NCBI GenBank assembly: GCA_963794165.1
Contig: CAWCCT010000012.1
Coordinates: forward strand, 682,001-746,000
Reading direction: 5' to 3'
Length of the DNA stretch: 64,000 nt
Source of the DNA: PALSA-350 sp963794165
Lineage (GTDB): Bacteria; Acidobacteriota; Terriglobia; Terriglobales; Acidobacteriaceae
Notes under the pieces: generated by a model
What the model was told of the DNA's origin: nothing
Databases searched by the model: none
Seen by the model: the letters and a program-made list of their open reading frames with translations, nothing else
Shown: one piece after another, positions 38,928 through 47,344 of the stretch
Layout of the letters: each line of letters opens with the position of its first letter
Position numbering within the stretch: position 1 is the first letter of the stretch
Program-made: the position numbers and the translations under genes

Positions 38928-39776
38928 TTGCTTCATCCAATTGAAAACGTTCGGATTTTCGCTGGGGGATTAGATCATCCGGAAGGTGTCGCCGTGGCCC
39001 ATGATGGAACGGTGTATGCGGGCGGGGAAGCGGGACAGGTCTACCGCATCTCTCCTGATGGCCAGACGCTCGAAACAATCGCCAATACCGGTGGTTTTTG
39101 CCTGGGCGTGACCCTGGATCAGCAAGACAATCTCTATATCTGCGATTGCAAAAGAAAAGCCGTCCTCAAGCTGAGTACCAAGGGAGACCTGAGCGTTTTC
39201 GTCGAGGCAGTCGGCGGCCGTAAATTGATTCAGCCGAATTTCAGCGTCTTCGATTCCAAAGGCAATCTTTATTTTAGCGACTCCGGCGAATGGAAGAAAA
39301 CCAACGGCGTAATCTACCGCGCTGCGCCGGACGGCACCGCTGCCGTGTTTTCACCGGGACCTTTTCACTTCGCCAACGGACTAGCCTTGGATGCTGCAGA
39401 ACAGTATCTTTACGCCGTAGAGAGCAATCGGAACCACGTGCTGCGGATTGAAATCCGGCCCGACGGAACAGCCGGCGAAACCGAGGTGTATGCCGCGGGT
39501 CTCGGGTCTGTCCCGGATGGATTGGCCTTCGACGCCCAGGGCAATCTCTATGTGACCACTTATGGTTCCAGCGCGATCTATCGGGTCACCCCCGACCGCC
39601 GCGTCGACTTGCTCTGCCAGGATGTGGAGAGCGAGTTGCTCTGCCTGGCGACGAACTGTGCCTTCGGAGGGCCCGGGTTCGACCAGCTCCTGGTGGCAAA
39701 CCTCGGGGTCCAACATTTGTCGATACTTGACCTGAACGTTAAAGGCCAACCACTGTGGACTCATCGCCGGCCCTGA
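38928..39776 (+). CDS. SMP-30/gluconolactonase-like protein
   Basis: A 282-residue six-bladed beta-propeller of the SMP-30/gluconolactonase/LRE family. Metal-ligand motifs are visible: Glu in LDHPEGVAV near residue 18, the ILIPNF-type region QPNFSVFDSKGNLYFSD, Asn in FHFANGLALD, and Asp in VPDGLAFDAQGNLYV. Such enzymes hydrolyse sugar lactones made by dehydrogenases, which fits the SDR and alcohol dehydrogenase genes elsewhere in this region. No signal peptide, so cytoplasmic. It is 53 bases after the AraC regulator on the same strand. Confidence 0.9.
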   Translation: MLHPIENVRIFAGGLDHPEGVAVAHDGTVYAGGEAGQVYRISPDGQTLETIANTGGFCLGVTLDQQDNLYICDCKRKAVLKLSTKGDLSVFVEAVGGRKLIQPNFSVFDSKGNLYFSDSGEWKKTNGVIYRAAPDGTAAVFSPGPFHFANGLALDAAEQYLYAVESNRNHVLRIEIRPDGTAGETEVYAAGLGSVPDGLAFDAQGNLYVTTYGSSAIYRVTPDRRVDLLCQDVESELLCLATNCAFGGPGFDQLLVANLGVQHLSILDLNVKGQPLWTHRRP

Positions 39777-39799
39777 ACACTCTCAGAAATCCTGGAAGT

Positions 39800-41008
39800 A
39801 TGATGTCGATAGAGCCACTGTCAATGAGAGTGCAAGTTCGCGGTCGATTTAGCCTCCTAGTCGCGTTTGCGGTGCTCTGCTTGCTATGGCCCTGCAACGT
39901 ATCCCAGGCTGAGAACGATCCTCCCGACAACCTGGAACGTGCCAAGGCGCTGGCCGAACATGGCGACTTCAAGGCGGCGGAAAAGCTGTATCTGCAACTA
40001 TTGCAGGTCAACCCCAAATCGTATGAGGTTCACAACGATCTTGGCGTGCTCTATCTGACGGAACAGCGATATGACGTCGCGTGTCACCAATTCCTTCTGG
40101 CTACCAATTTCAACCCCAAGGCCTCGGTGGGGTATCAAAATCTGGGTATATGCCAGATCAAGGCGGGCGACATTGCAAAAGCCGCTGAGTCTTTGCGAAA
40201 GGCTCGAGATCTCGAGCCCGATGACTTCAAGACGCGCTATCTTCTCGGCGAATGCTACCAATCGATGGGAAAGACCGCTGAGGCCATCGAAGAGCTTGAG
40301 TTTGTCCGGACACAGAAGCCAAACGACGCGAATCTGCTTTTCTTGCTGGTAAGACTCTATCGCGATCAGCACAGCGAAGACAAAGCGATTGCTACCTTTC
40401 ACGATTTGGTGAACGTGGACCCGAACTCCGTTTTCGTACATATCCTGATGGGCGAATCCTACGATTTGCAGGGAAAGTCAGAAGAGGCAATGAAGGAATT
40501 CAGGGATGCCATTGCCGCCGCACCCAACGCTCCCAGACTGCATTTTGCCTTGGGCTTTCTTCTCTGGTCCGACAACCGCCTGGATGAAGCCACCGCCGAG
40601 TTTCAAAAGGAGTTGGAAATCAACCCGCACTCCATCCCTGCCACATTCTATTTGGGCGACATCGCTCTGACCCGCAATGAGTACACCAAAGCGGAGCAGC
40701 TCTTTGCGCGCGTGATCGAAGAAAATACCGAGTGTGTCGATGGTCACCTCCTCCTGGGAAAGACCTACGTGCGCCTGAACGAGCCGGAGAAAGGACTGGA
40801 GCAGTTTAAGCAAGCCGAGAAGCTTGATCCTGACGGAGCAGACGTCCATTACTGGTTGGCGACTACCTACCAGCGACTGGGCAAGCAACCAGAACATCTA
40901 TCGGAGATGAAGATCTTTTTATCGCTCAACGGGAAGCTTCCCGAACAGCAGAGGGATGCCGAGCAAAATCATCGCCTCAGCAGCACTTGCCGAGCCTTCG
41001 GGGACTAA
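39800..41008 (+). CDS. Secreted tetratricopeptide-repeat protein
   Basis: About 400 residues. A hydrophobic N-terminal segment (FSLLVAFAVLCLLWPCNVSQA) looks like a signal peptide. The rest is a stack of TPR units, for example ALAEHGDFKAAEKLYLQLLQ, YLTEQRYDVACHQFLLATNF, GDIAKAAESLRKARDLEPDD and LNEPEKGLEQFKQAEKLDPD. Such repeats bind proteins. An in-frame GTG 45 bases upstream overlaps the lactonase gene; the ATG used here is preceded by GGAAG. It precedes another TPR gene by 9 bases. Function unknown; in acidobacteria, VCBS/ASPIC and TPR proteins are often neighbours. Confidence 0.8.
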   Translation: MMSIEPLSMRVQVRGRFSLLVAFAVLCLLWPCNVSQAENDPPDNLERAKALAEHGDFKAAEKLYLQLLQVNPKSYEVHNDLGVLYLTEQRYDVACHQFLLATNFNPKASVGYQNLGICQIKAGDIAKAAESLRKARDLEPDDFKTRYLLGECYQSMGKTAEAIEELEFVRTQKPNDANLLFLLVRLYRDQHSEDKAIATFHDLVNVDPNSVFVHILMGESYDLQGKSEEAMKEFRDAIAAAPNAPRLHFALGFLLWSDNRLDEATAEFQKELEINPHSIPATFYLGDIALTRNEYTKAEQLFARVIEENTECVDGHLLLGKTYVRLNEPEKGLEQFKQAEKLDPDGADVHYWLATTYQRLGKQPEHLSEMKIFLSLNGKLPEQQRDAEQNHRLSSTCRAFGD

Positions 41009-41017
41009 AATTTATAC

Positions 41018-42184
41018 GTGCCCATAGCATTCAAAAGGATTTTGCTTTGCCTCCTGGCGGCCGGTGCAACCCTGCTTACTGTTTATGGGCAGCAGATCCC
41101 AAAGGCGCAGGAGCACTACGAACGCGGACTCGAGCTTGCCAAACAAGAAAAATTCCACGACGCCAGCGAGCAATTCACCCAGGCCATCGCGATCAATCCG
41201 GAATTTAACGATGCTTATTATCAGCTAGGGTTAAGCGCGTTAGGTGACAATAGGCCACAAGATGCAATCCACGCATTCATGCAGCTCAGCCAGCTGCAAC
41301 CGACGAATAGCAAACCTGTCCTGGCCGCCGCTCAGTTGTATTACGGCCTCGGTTTTATGGATGATGCCCTCGCGTTATCAGTGCGCGCCCTTCTGATCGA
41401 GCCTAAGAATCCGTCAATCTACTTCAATATCGGCTTGATCTACTTGAAGCAGAAACACCCACCCCAGGCCGTGGATGCTTTGGAGCACGCGATCTCGCTC
41501 GACCCCACCATGAAGAAAGCGCGCCTGCTGTTGGCCACCGCATATACAGACTCGGGAAAACCGGACGGAGCGATTCGCACCCTTCAAGACGGCATTCGTC
41601 TCAGCCCCGACAGCCCCGACTTGATGGTCAGCCTAGGAGAAGCTTATTTGGCGGCAGGACGGCTGCCTGACGCAGAAGCCGAATTCCGTTCGACCCTTTC
41701 CGCCAACAAGGACTATATTCCGGCGCATATCGGGCTTGCTACAGCCTATCGGCGGCAACACCAGTATCCCCAGGCTATCGCCGAGTCAACTCATATCCTT
41801 GCCGCCGAGCCAAAGGCTTTCAACGCCTTACTCGAACGCGGCATATCATTTTACGAAAGTGGCGATTCGGAGTTCGCCCGCCGCGATTTCAATGCCTTTT
41901 CGCAGGCTCTGCCTGGCCGGCCCGAGGGATTTTATTACCTGGGACTCATCGATCTGGACCAAAAACGCTACGATTCGGCCGTCACTAATCTAAGAAAAAT
42001 GCTGGATCTTGCCCCTGACAGCTGTGATGGTCAGACTCATTTAGCAAAGGCGTACATATCCCTTGGCAACCTTGACGCTGCGGACCAAAGTATGGCCGGC
42101 TGTCTCGGGATGTCCCCGCCCGATAAGAGTGCAAGCCAGTTAGCCGACGAAATTGAAAAGAAACGCGTCGAAACCCCAAAATAA
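41018..42184 (+). CDS. Secreted tetratricopeptide-repeat protein (second of pair)
   Basis: A 388-residue TPR protein with a signal peptide (FKRILLCLLAAGATLLTVYG) and about nine repeats (for example LAKQEKFHDASEQFTQAIAI, YLKQKHPPQAVDALEHAISL, LDQKRYDSAVTNLRKMLDL). The GTG start is nine bases after the stop of the preceding TPR gene; no better start fits because the signal begins immediately. The two TPR proteins are probably cotranscribed and periplasmic or outer-membrane associated. I cannot assign a function. Confidence 0.82.
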   Translation: MPIAFKRILLCLLAAGATLLTVYGQQIPKAQEHYERGLELAKQEKFHDASEQFTQAIAINPEFNDAYYQLGLSALGDNRPQDAIHAFMQLSQLQPTNSKPVLAAAQLYYGLGFMDDALALSVRALLIEPKNPSIYFNIGLIYLKQKHPPQAVDALEHAISLDPTMKKARLLLATAYTDSGKPDGAIRTLQDGIRLSPDSPDLMVSLGEAYLAAGRLPDAEAEFRSTLSANKDYIPAHIGLATAYRRQHQYPQAIAESTHILAAEPKAFNALLERGISFYESGDSEFARRDFNAFSQALPGRPEGFYYLGLIDLDQKRYDSAVTNLRKMLDLAPDSCDGQTHLAKAYISLGNLDAADQSMAGCLGMSPPDKSASQLADEIEKKRVETPK

Positions 42185-42518
42185 CCAGCCAATGCACAGA
42201 TCTGTAAGGCAAGGCCACAAACTCAGTCGTGAGGGGACGGCAAAATATTACCCAGGACGTAACCCTCACAGCCACTAACTTGTTTTGGAAGGTTTTTCGT
42301 CAAACTCACACAAAATCGTCATCCTGAGCGGAGCGCCCACAGGTTTATCATCGCGTGCCACAGCCCTTGTAGCGCGGAGTCAGAAGAGCCTGTCCCGAGC
42401 GCAGCCGAGGGAACCCCGACGGCGCTTATCTTACCCATGCTGCACCTAGCTTTTCGACCACAGAAGCCATAAAACAGGAGCGCTGCGATGACCCTCAAAA
42501 CCGCCGGCTGGGAACGCA
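42185..42518. repeat. Intergenic region with REP-like repeat fragments
   Basis: No gene is supported in these 334 bases. GTCATCCTGAGCGGAGCG at 42318-42335 and TGTCCCGAGCGCAGCCGAGG at 42391-42410 look like pieces of the interspersed intergenic element (GTCATCCTGAGCG... GAGCGCAGCGAGG type) common in acidobacterial genomes. A 7-base stem GTGAGGG/CCCTCAC (42229-42235 and 42263-42269) is a weak structure downstream of the TPR genes. Converging transcripts end on both sides. Confidence 0.45.
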
Positions 42519-45122
42519 CTAACGCTTGAGACTAAGGCGAAGCGTGACAAACTCGAAGGGACGACAGTTCAATTTGATCTCCCCATCCTCCACAGGTACG
42601 GACTGTCCCCGTTGTTCGAGCAGATCCGCGTTCCAGGCGTCCTTCACCGGCAGGGAAAACTTCAGCCGGACAGCGCTATCCGTTCCCATTGTCTCGTGAC
42701 CACGAAGAATAAACTCGTCGCCCTTTTCAGCTTTCTTGAGCGCAGTTACTTCAAAATTCCCCTCGACCGTCATAAAACTGCTCGACGCCGGCAAGCTGCC
42801 GTCGTGCTCGTCGGTCGCCACCACCCGGAGCGGGCTGTTGAAGCTATGCGCCTGATTGATCAGTTCTCCTGCGTTCCATGCTCCGGCATGAGGATAAATA
42901 CTGTATTCAAAAGTGTGGCTTCCGGCCTCGGACGCGCCGGGTGCATTGTAACCGCGATAGTTTGTGATCGATCGGAGAAGGGTCATCCGAATCACTCCAT
43001 GATCCGTATGAAAGCCGGCCATGCCATTGTTAATAAACCCGATGCCATACCCGTTGGACTCGGCATCCATCCACGTTTGCGACTCGAATATCCCATCCGG
43101 ACGGCGGGTCACCGCGTTGTGCGTCTCGTAATTGAGCGTTACATCCTGCCCGCTCTGCAGCGGGAAAACAGCTCCAAGCATTCCATCGTGGCCGGGAAAT
43201 CCGAGCAGCTGTGTCTTGAAATCTATCCGCGGAATATTCTTGTACAGGGTGATTTCCTGTCTCCTCCTGCCTCCAAGGAATGGCCCCTCGCTGCGAATCG
43301 TCGTGCCCAAATCGTCATCCAACTCGGTAACGGAATCCGCCGGAAAGCTGCTGGATCTTACCTCCGTTCCCGTCAGGTGCACCATCCCTTCCGTGTCGGG
43401 ATCCTTCTCTTCTTCCAGCACTAATTCATTTCCAAAGTATTTCTTGGTATCCAGCAGTTCCTGCCCGGTTCGCAAATCTTTCAGGCTGGCAATCGATCCG
43501 GTCTTCATATCCATGGTGAGTGAGTAATACTGATTTGCAATCTGGCTCTTTGCCGGGCTCCACGTAGCAGCCTGAGCCATGCCTTCTATGGGCTCAATGC
43601 GGTAAAGCCGGTACCCAAACGGCGGCATATCCTTTGCTTCAAACTCGACCACGGCCATACTCAACGGTCCGCTGCCCCGATTGGACACATCAACGGCGCG
43701 GAACGGAACATTCGTGCCGGCCATATCGACGAGGCGGAAGTTTTTGAGCGTTTCTTTAAACAGGGGCCCGTAACGGACCACTTCGGTGCGGCCGAAGGAA
43801 AGGGGATTGAACACCAGGAAAGGATAATCGCCGCTGCCCTTGGTGTTGACTTGGCGGGAAATAGTGTAAAGGCTCTTCGCAAGAGTATCGCGGCCTGTCT
43901 CGATCGCTCCGTCGTAACGGCTCATCATTTCGTCATCCACAGCGTCGGTGTGGCTGCCGGGAATGGCATCGTGATCCTGATTGAAAAGTACGTTCTCCCA
44001 CGCCACGCCAAGCCGTTCAGACGGGTAGGCACTGCCAAACATGGTGGACACAGAATCAAACTTCTCCGAGGACTCAAGCATTTCTTCGGCACGCCGATTA
44101 GCTAGTTTGCCGTTGGGCCGTTCGCCGTAAAGCCCACGCAGGTCCTGAATATATTCCGGAGGGTTGAAGTCATACTTGTAAGTCGGTAGCTTGACTCCGC
44201 TCTTTTCCACCGCTTCGAAATACTGTCTCGGAGTACAGAACACCACTGCTTTGATCGGGATGTGGTCCTCTTCAGCCGCTTTCCGCAGCTGCTTCTCCAT
44301 GACAGCCGTCGATTCAGTTGGGAGATAGAGGTCGCCACCCCAGGGCACAAGGATCTTGTCATTGCCCGCGACATTGTGGCGAATCAGGCGGTTGAGGTTT
44401 TCTCCGATGCCCTTCCAATGAATGTCGTAGCTCCCTGACAGCCAGTAACTGAGGACCTTGCTGCCGTCGGGGGATTCCCAGACAAATGGGCTCTTTACTT
44501 GATCGACCAGGTTCTGCGGGACATCGCGCATGAAGACGAAATAAGACAAACCAGCCTTGTGAAAGAGCTGTGGCATTTGAACCGTCTGTCCGTAAGTGTC
44601 AATGTTCCAAGCGGTGCTGACCTTGGCCCCCAAGGTTTCGTTCATCCAGGGCATGGCAGGAAGAAATTCTCTGGTCAGCGATTCGAAGTCTGGTTCTGCG
44701 ATATCCGGTTGCACATACATTCCCGTCGTGACCTCGAACCGTCCCTCTTTGATCATTTGGCGCAAGAAAGCGCGATCGGAATCAGAAAGACTTTCCCAAA
44801 AAGGTTGCAGTGCCAGTAGCTGGTCCTGGGTAAACGTGTATCGGGGATCACTCTTCAACAGATCGAGGGCATGTCGCATGATCTTGATGCACATGACCTG
44901 CGTCTTATCGTAGGTCCAATACCATACCAGATCGATATGAGAGTGCGGCGCGACATAAAGGGTGTATCCTCCGGCCGGTGGCTGGATGTCATTTGTGGAG
45001 CTTTGAGAAGAGACTTGGGCAAGCGCCGCGGACGCAAACCCCACCGCGGCCAGCAAAAGTATATAGGTCCTGAGGATGACGTTCCGGTACACACAAGTCG
45101 ACTGCCGGGTGAAACCCACCAT
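42519..45122 (-). CDS. Secreted GH38-like alpha-mannosidase C (intact)
   Basis: Intact exported GH38-like protein of 867 residues. The signal region is TYILLLAAVGFASAALAQ. Metal and catalytic motifs: PHSHIDLVWYW, nucleophile Asp in WNIDTYGQT (Gln in place of the usual His, as in copy B), and NQDHDAIPGSHTDAV. Long stretches are nearly identical to copy A, such as FGSAYPSERLGVAWENVLFN, so A and C are recent duplicates. A longer frame begins with a TTG 21 bases earlier; the ATG is preferred. It starts 27 bases after the IclR gene stop on the same strand, which suggests direct control or co-transcription with that regulator. Confidence 0.9.
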   Translation of the reverse strand: MVGFTRQSTCVYRNVILRTYILLLAAVGFASAALAQVSSQSSTNDIQPPAGGYTLYVAPHSHIDLVWYWTYDKTQVMCIKIMRHALDLLKSDPRYTFTQDQLLALQPFWESLSDSDRAFLRQMIKEGRFEVTTGMYVQPDIAEPDFESLTREFLPAMPWMNETLGAKVSTAWNIDTYGQTVQMPQLFHKAGLSYFVFMRDVPQNLVDQVKSPFVWESPDGSKVLSYWLSGSYDIHWKGIGENLNRLIRHNVAGNDKILVPWGGDLYLPTESTAVMEKQLRKAAEEDHIPIKAVVFCTPRQYFEAVEKSGVKLPTYKYDFNPPEYIQDLRGLYGERPNGKLANRRAEEMLESSEKFDSVSTMFGSAYPSERLGVAWENVLFNQDHDAIPGSHTDAVDDEMMSRYDGAIETGRDTLAKSLYTISRQVNTKGSGDYPFLVFNPLSFGRTEVVRYGPLFKETLKNFRLVDMAGTNVPFRAVDVSNRGSGPLSMAVVEFEAKDMPPFGYRLYRIEPIEGMAQAATWSPAKSQIANQYYSLTMDMKTGSIASLKDLRTGQELLDTKKYFGNELVLEEEKDPDTEGMVHLTGTEVRSSSFPADSVTELDDDLGTTIRSEGPFLGGRRRQEITLYKNIPRIDFKTQLLGFPGHDGMLGAVFPLQSGQDVTLNYETHNAVTRRPDGIFESQTWMDAESNGYGIGFINNGMAGFHTDHGVIRMTLLRSITNYRGYNAPGASEAGSHTFEYSIYPHAGAWNAGELINQAHSFNSPLRVVATDEHDGSLPASSSFMTVEGNFEVTALKKAEKGDEFILRGHETMGTDSAVRLKFSLPVKDAWNADLLEQRGQSVPVEDGEIKLNCRPFEFVTLRLSLKR

Positions 45123-45149
45123 CTCGTCTCGCCTTTCTTGCAAAAACCT

Positions 45150-45932
45150 TCATTGGCGGTTGTGGTTAAAGTCTCCCTGAGTAGAAATCTTTTGGCAGAC
45201 TTCGCTGATGGCCTTGGCGATTTGTTCCACGTCCTGTATCCGCACGTGGCTGATGGGACCGGAAACGCTGATCGCAGCCCATGGTCTGCCCTTCGAATCG
45301 AAGATGGGGGCTGCAACGCAGCGTGCGCCCATCTCCACCTCCTCATCGTCAAGGGCATAACCTAGTTTTTTGAACTTCTGCAATTGTTTCATTAAGGAGG
45401 ACAGGGAGGTCACGGTCTTGGGCGTCAAACGCGTAAGCTCTGTTCGGCTCAGCAGCAGCTCAGCTTCCTTAGGCTCAAAAAATGCCAATATTGCTTTGCC
45501 CAGCGCCGTTGCATGAAGAGGGGCGTACGTGTGTGTGGTGGCCGCCATGCGAATCGAGCGAAGACCTTCCAGGATATCCAGGTAGAGAACGCGGTTGTCG
45601 TGTAGGATCGCGAGATTCACTGTTTGTTCGAATTGCACCAGCAGCCGCTCCATGTGCGGCCGCGCCACCCGGCACAATACATCACGCCCAATGTCCGGGG
45701 TGAGTCCTCGTAACCGGTCCGTGAGATGGTAAACGTCGGTGGCTGCATCTTTCTTCACGTATCCGAGCTTTTGCAGAGTGAAGAAGATGCGAAAGATCGT
45801 AGCCTTGGGCTGGTGGAGCCGGCGCGCGAGATCGCTTATGCGCTCGCCGTCCTTTGCCCCAGCCGTGGCCTCCAGCACGTGAAATGCTTTGCCGACAACT
45901 TTCAAAAAATTAGGATCTTCTTTACTCGCCAT
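45150..45932 (-). CDS. IclR family transcriptional regulator
   Basis: A 260-residue regulator. An N-terminal winged helix (FHVLEATAGAKDGERISDLA and LARRLHQPKATIFRIFFTLQ) is followed by the IclR effector domain with YLDILEGLRSIRMAA, PLHATALGKAILAF and GYALDDEEVEMGARCVAAPI, all family hallmarks. Effectors are usually small carboxylic or sugar acids. It lies directly upstream of GH38-like C on the same strand. The TTG 15 bases upstream was passed over in favour of ATG. It is the last acidobacterial gene before the contig join. Confidence 0.93.
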   Translation of the reverse strand: MASKEDPNFLKVVGKAFHVLEATAGAKDGERISDLARRLHQPKATIFRIFFTLQKLGYVKKDAATDVYHLTDRLRGLTPDIGRDVLCRVARPHMERLLVQFEQTVNLAILHDNRVLYLDILEGLRSIRMAATTHTYAPLHATALGKAILAFFEPKEAELLLSRTELTRLTPKTVTSLSSLMKQLQKFKKLGYALDDEEVEMGARCVAAPIFDSKGRPWAAISVSGPISHVRIQDVEQIAKAISEVCQKISTQGDFNHNRQ

Positions 45933-46131
45933 CGTTCCGTATCCCAAAACACCTGTTCCGGCGCTTATTCTTCCAAAGTGTGAACGATTCTGTCAATGCT
46001 CACCGCGACCCCATGAAGACAGTCAGAATGTTGAATGCCCGGAATGCGCCCGTTTGATCAGTTGCCCATGAGGCCAATAAGACCGTCCGTTTTCGCAACC
46101 AGACTTCCGGCCTATAGAGTCTGTGTGAGAA

Positions 46132-46384
46132 CCTCCTGGATAAGATGATGGGTGCCCCAGGTCTCGCTTTTGAGACCTGGGATCCTCCACGCAAATGCCG
46201 CGGACCCGAGGTCTCACGCACATTCCTTCTGGGTTTTGGCGTGTGCGTGGGAATTTGATCGAGTGGCATCAGTACCTAGGGCTTTCTCGAAGTCAGAGTT
46301 CTCCAATTCGATCCACCGGCATTTACGTGGCGGATCCCAGATCTCAAAAGCGAGACCTGGGGCACCCATCGTTTATCCAGGAGG
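46132..46384. repeat. Inverted repeat element, about 69-base arms around a 116-base spacer
   Basis: The arm at 46132-46200 begins CCTCCTGGATAA and runs through GGGTGCCCCAGGTCTCGC to GCAAATGCCG; the arm at 46317-46384 is its reverse complement with only a few mismatches and one short indel. Each arm itself holds a smaller palindrome (CCAGGTCTCGCTTTTGAGACCTGG). The spacer holds a stem with CACGCACA and TGTGCGTG arms. Pieces such as these recur in acidobacterial intergenic DNA and produce spurious hypothetical proteins when translated. No transposase is present, so it could be a non-autonomous (MITE-like) element or a structured intergenic repeat. Confidence 0.75.
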
Positions 46385-46385
46385 G
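46384..46385. other. Contig join between acidobacterial and actinobacterial DNA
   Basis: To the left, moderate GC and acidobacterial genes; to the right, very high GC, actinobacterial genes and dense indels. The alcohol dehydrogenase on the right loses its similarity exactly here: INKEIEL is followed by residues encoded by the repeat arm, whereas this enzyme family continues with Q and a further C-terminal stretch. The join is therefore inside a gene and at the outer end of the inverted repeat. Confidence 0.85.
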
Positions 46386-47344
46386 CAGTTCGATCTCCTT
46401 GTTGATCGCCATCGCCGGCCGCAGCCGGTCCGGCTCCATGCAGACGCCGACGACGACGACGCGGGAGAACAGCGGCGCGCCGGCGATCAGGCCGTCGAGC
46501 ATCCCGGGGACGCCGACGCACTCGAAGATCACCGGGCGCTTCGGCGTCGCGCCGAGCTTTTCGGCGATCCGCCAGACGTGGTACCAGGGCACCGGCAGCC
46601 GCCTGGTCTTCTCCATCGCGCCGACGGCGAGCTCGGCGGCGTCCGGAATGGTGGCGATGTGGCCGTGCCCGGCGGCGGCCTCGAAGGGCGATCCCTCGCC
46701 GGGATCGACGACGACGTCGGCGCCGCAGGCCCGGGCGAGGTCGCGCCGCCCGGCCGAGAAGTCACTGGCGACGATGTTGCGGACGCCACGGGCCTTCAGC
46801 ATCGCGATCACGGCCAGGCCGACCGGGCCACAGCCGATCACGATCGCGACCTCGTCCTTCTTGATCTCCGACCGGCGGACGGCGTGGTGGCCGATCGCCA
46901 GCGGCTCGGTGAGGACGCCGACCTCCGGCGAGAACCCCTCGGGGAGGGCGAACGTCAGCGACTCCTCGACCACGACCTGTTCGGCGTAGGCGCCCGGCGC
47001 CGCGGCCGAGGGGCCGATCGCGTGCATCTCGTCCCCGCGCCGGAGCAGCGGCAGGGCGACGACCTCAGACCCCGGCGAGCTGCGCCCGGGTCTTCGGCCC
47101 GTAGTCGAGCACCCGGCCGGAGAGGGCGTGCCCGAGCACGACCCGCTGGTCGGAGCGCATGAAGCCGTCGTAGCCGGCCTCGGTGAGGATGTCGGCCTGC
47201 TCGTCGGCGTGGTGGCGGACGTGGAGGTCGGAGCCGCAGATCCCGCAGCGGATCACCTCGAGCAGGACCTGGCCCGGGCCGGGCGCGGGATCGGGCAGGT
47301 CGACGACCTCGAGCCGGGAAGCTGTCGCAGGCGACGGCCTTCAT
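46385..47344 (-). CDS. Zinc-dependent alcohol dehydrogenase, frameshifted and truncated at the join
   Basis: MDR-family dehydrogenase. Starts MKAVACDSFP with a strong ribosome site (AAAGGAGG). Motifs: IRCGICGSDLHVRHH (catalytic zinc side), RVVLGHALSGRV (GHE-like, here GHA), IVIGCGPVGLAVIAMLKARG (Rossmann motif), ending INKEIEL where the acidobacterial repeat begins. Frame breaks occur near 47,065 and 47,300, so the N-terminus is spread over three frames. The 3' part is missing (join). It overlaps the stop of the upstream acyl-CoA ligase by 4 bases (ATGA), so they are translationally coupled. Confidence 0.8.

Noticed and set aside
46000..46269. Short hypothetical protein in the repeat region
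   Set aside because: Coding potential comes from the inverted repeat arm; the other arm gives the same peptide on the opposite strand.
46152..47162. Plus-strand open frame of 336 codons crossing the join
   Set aside because: It reads antisense to the alcohol dehydrogenase through GC-rich DNA, starts in the inverted repeat and has Arg/Gly/Pro-rich composition.
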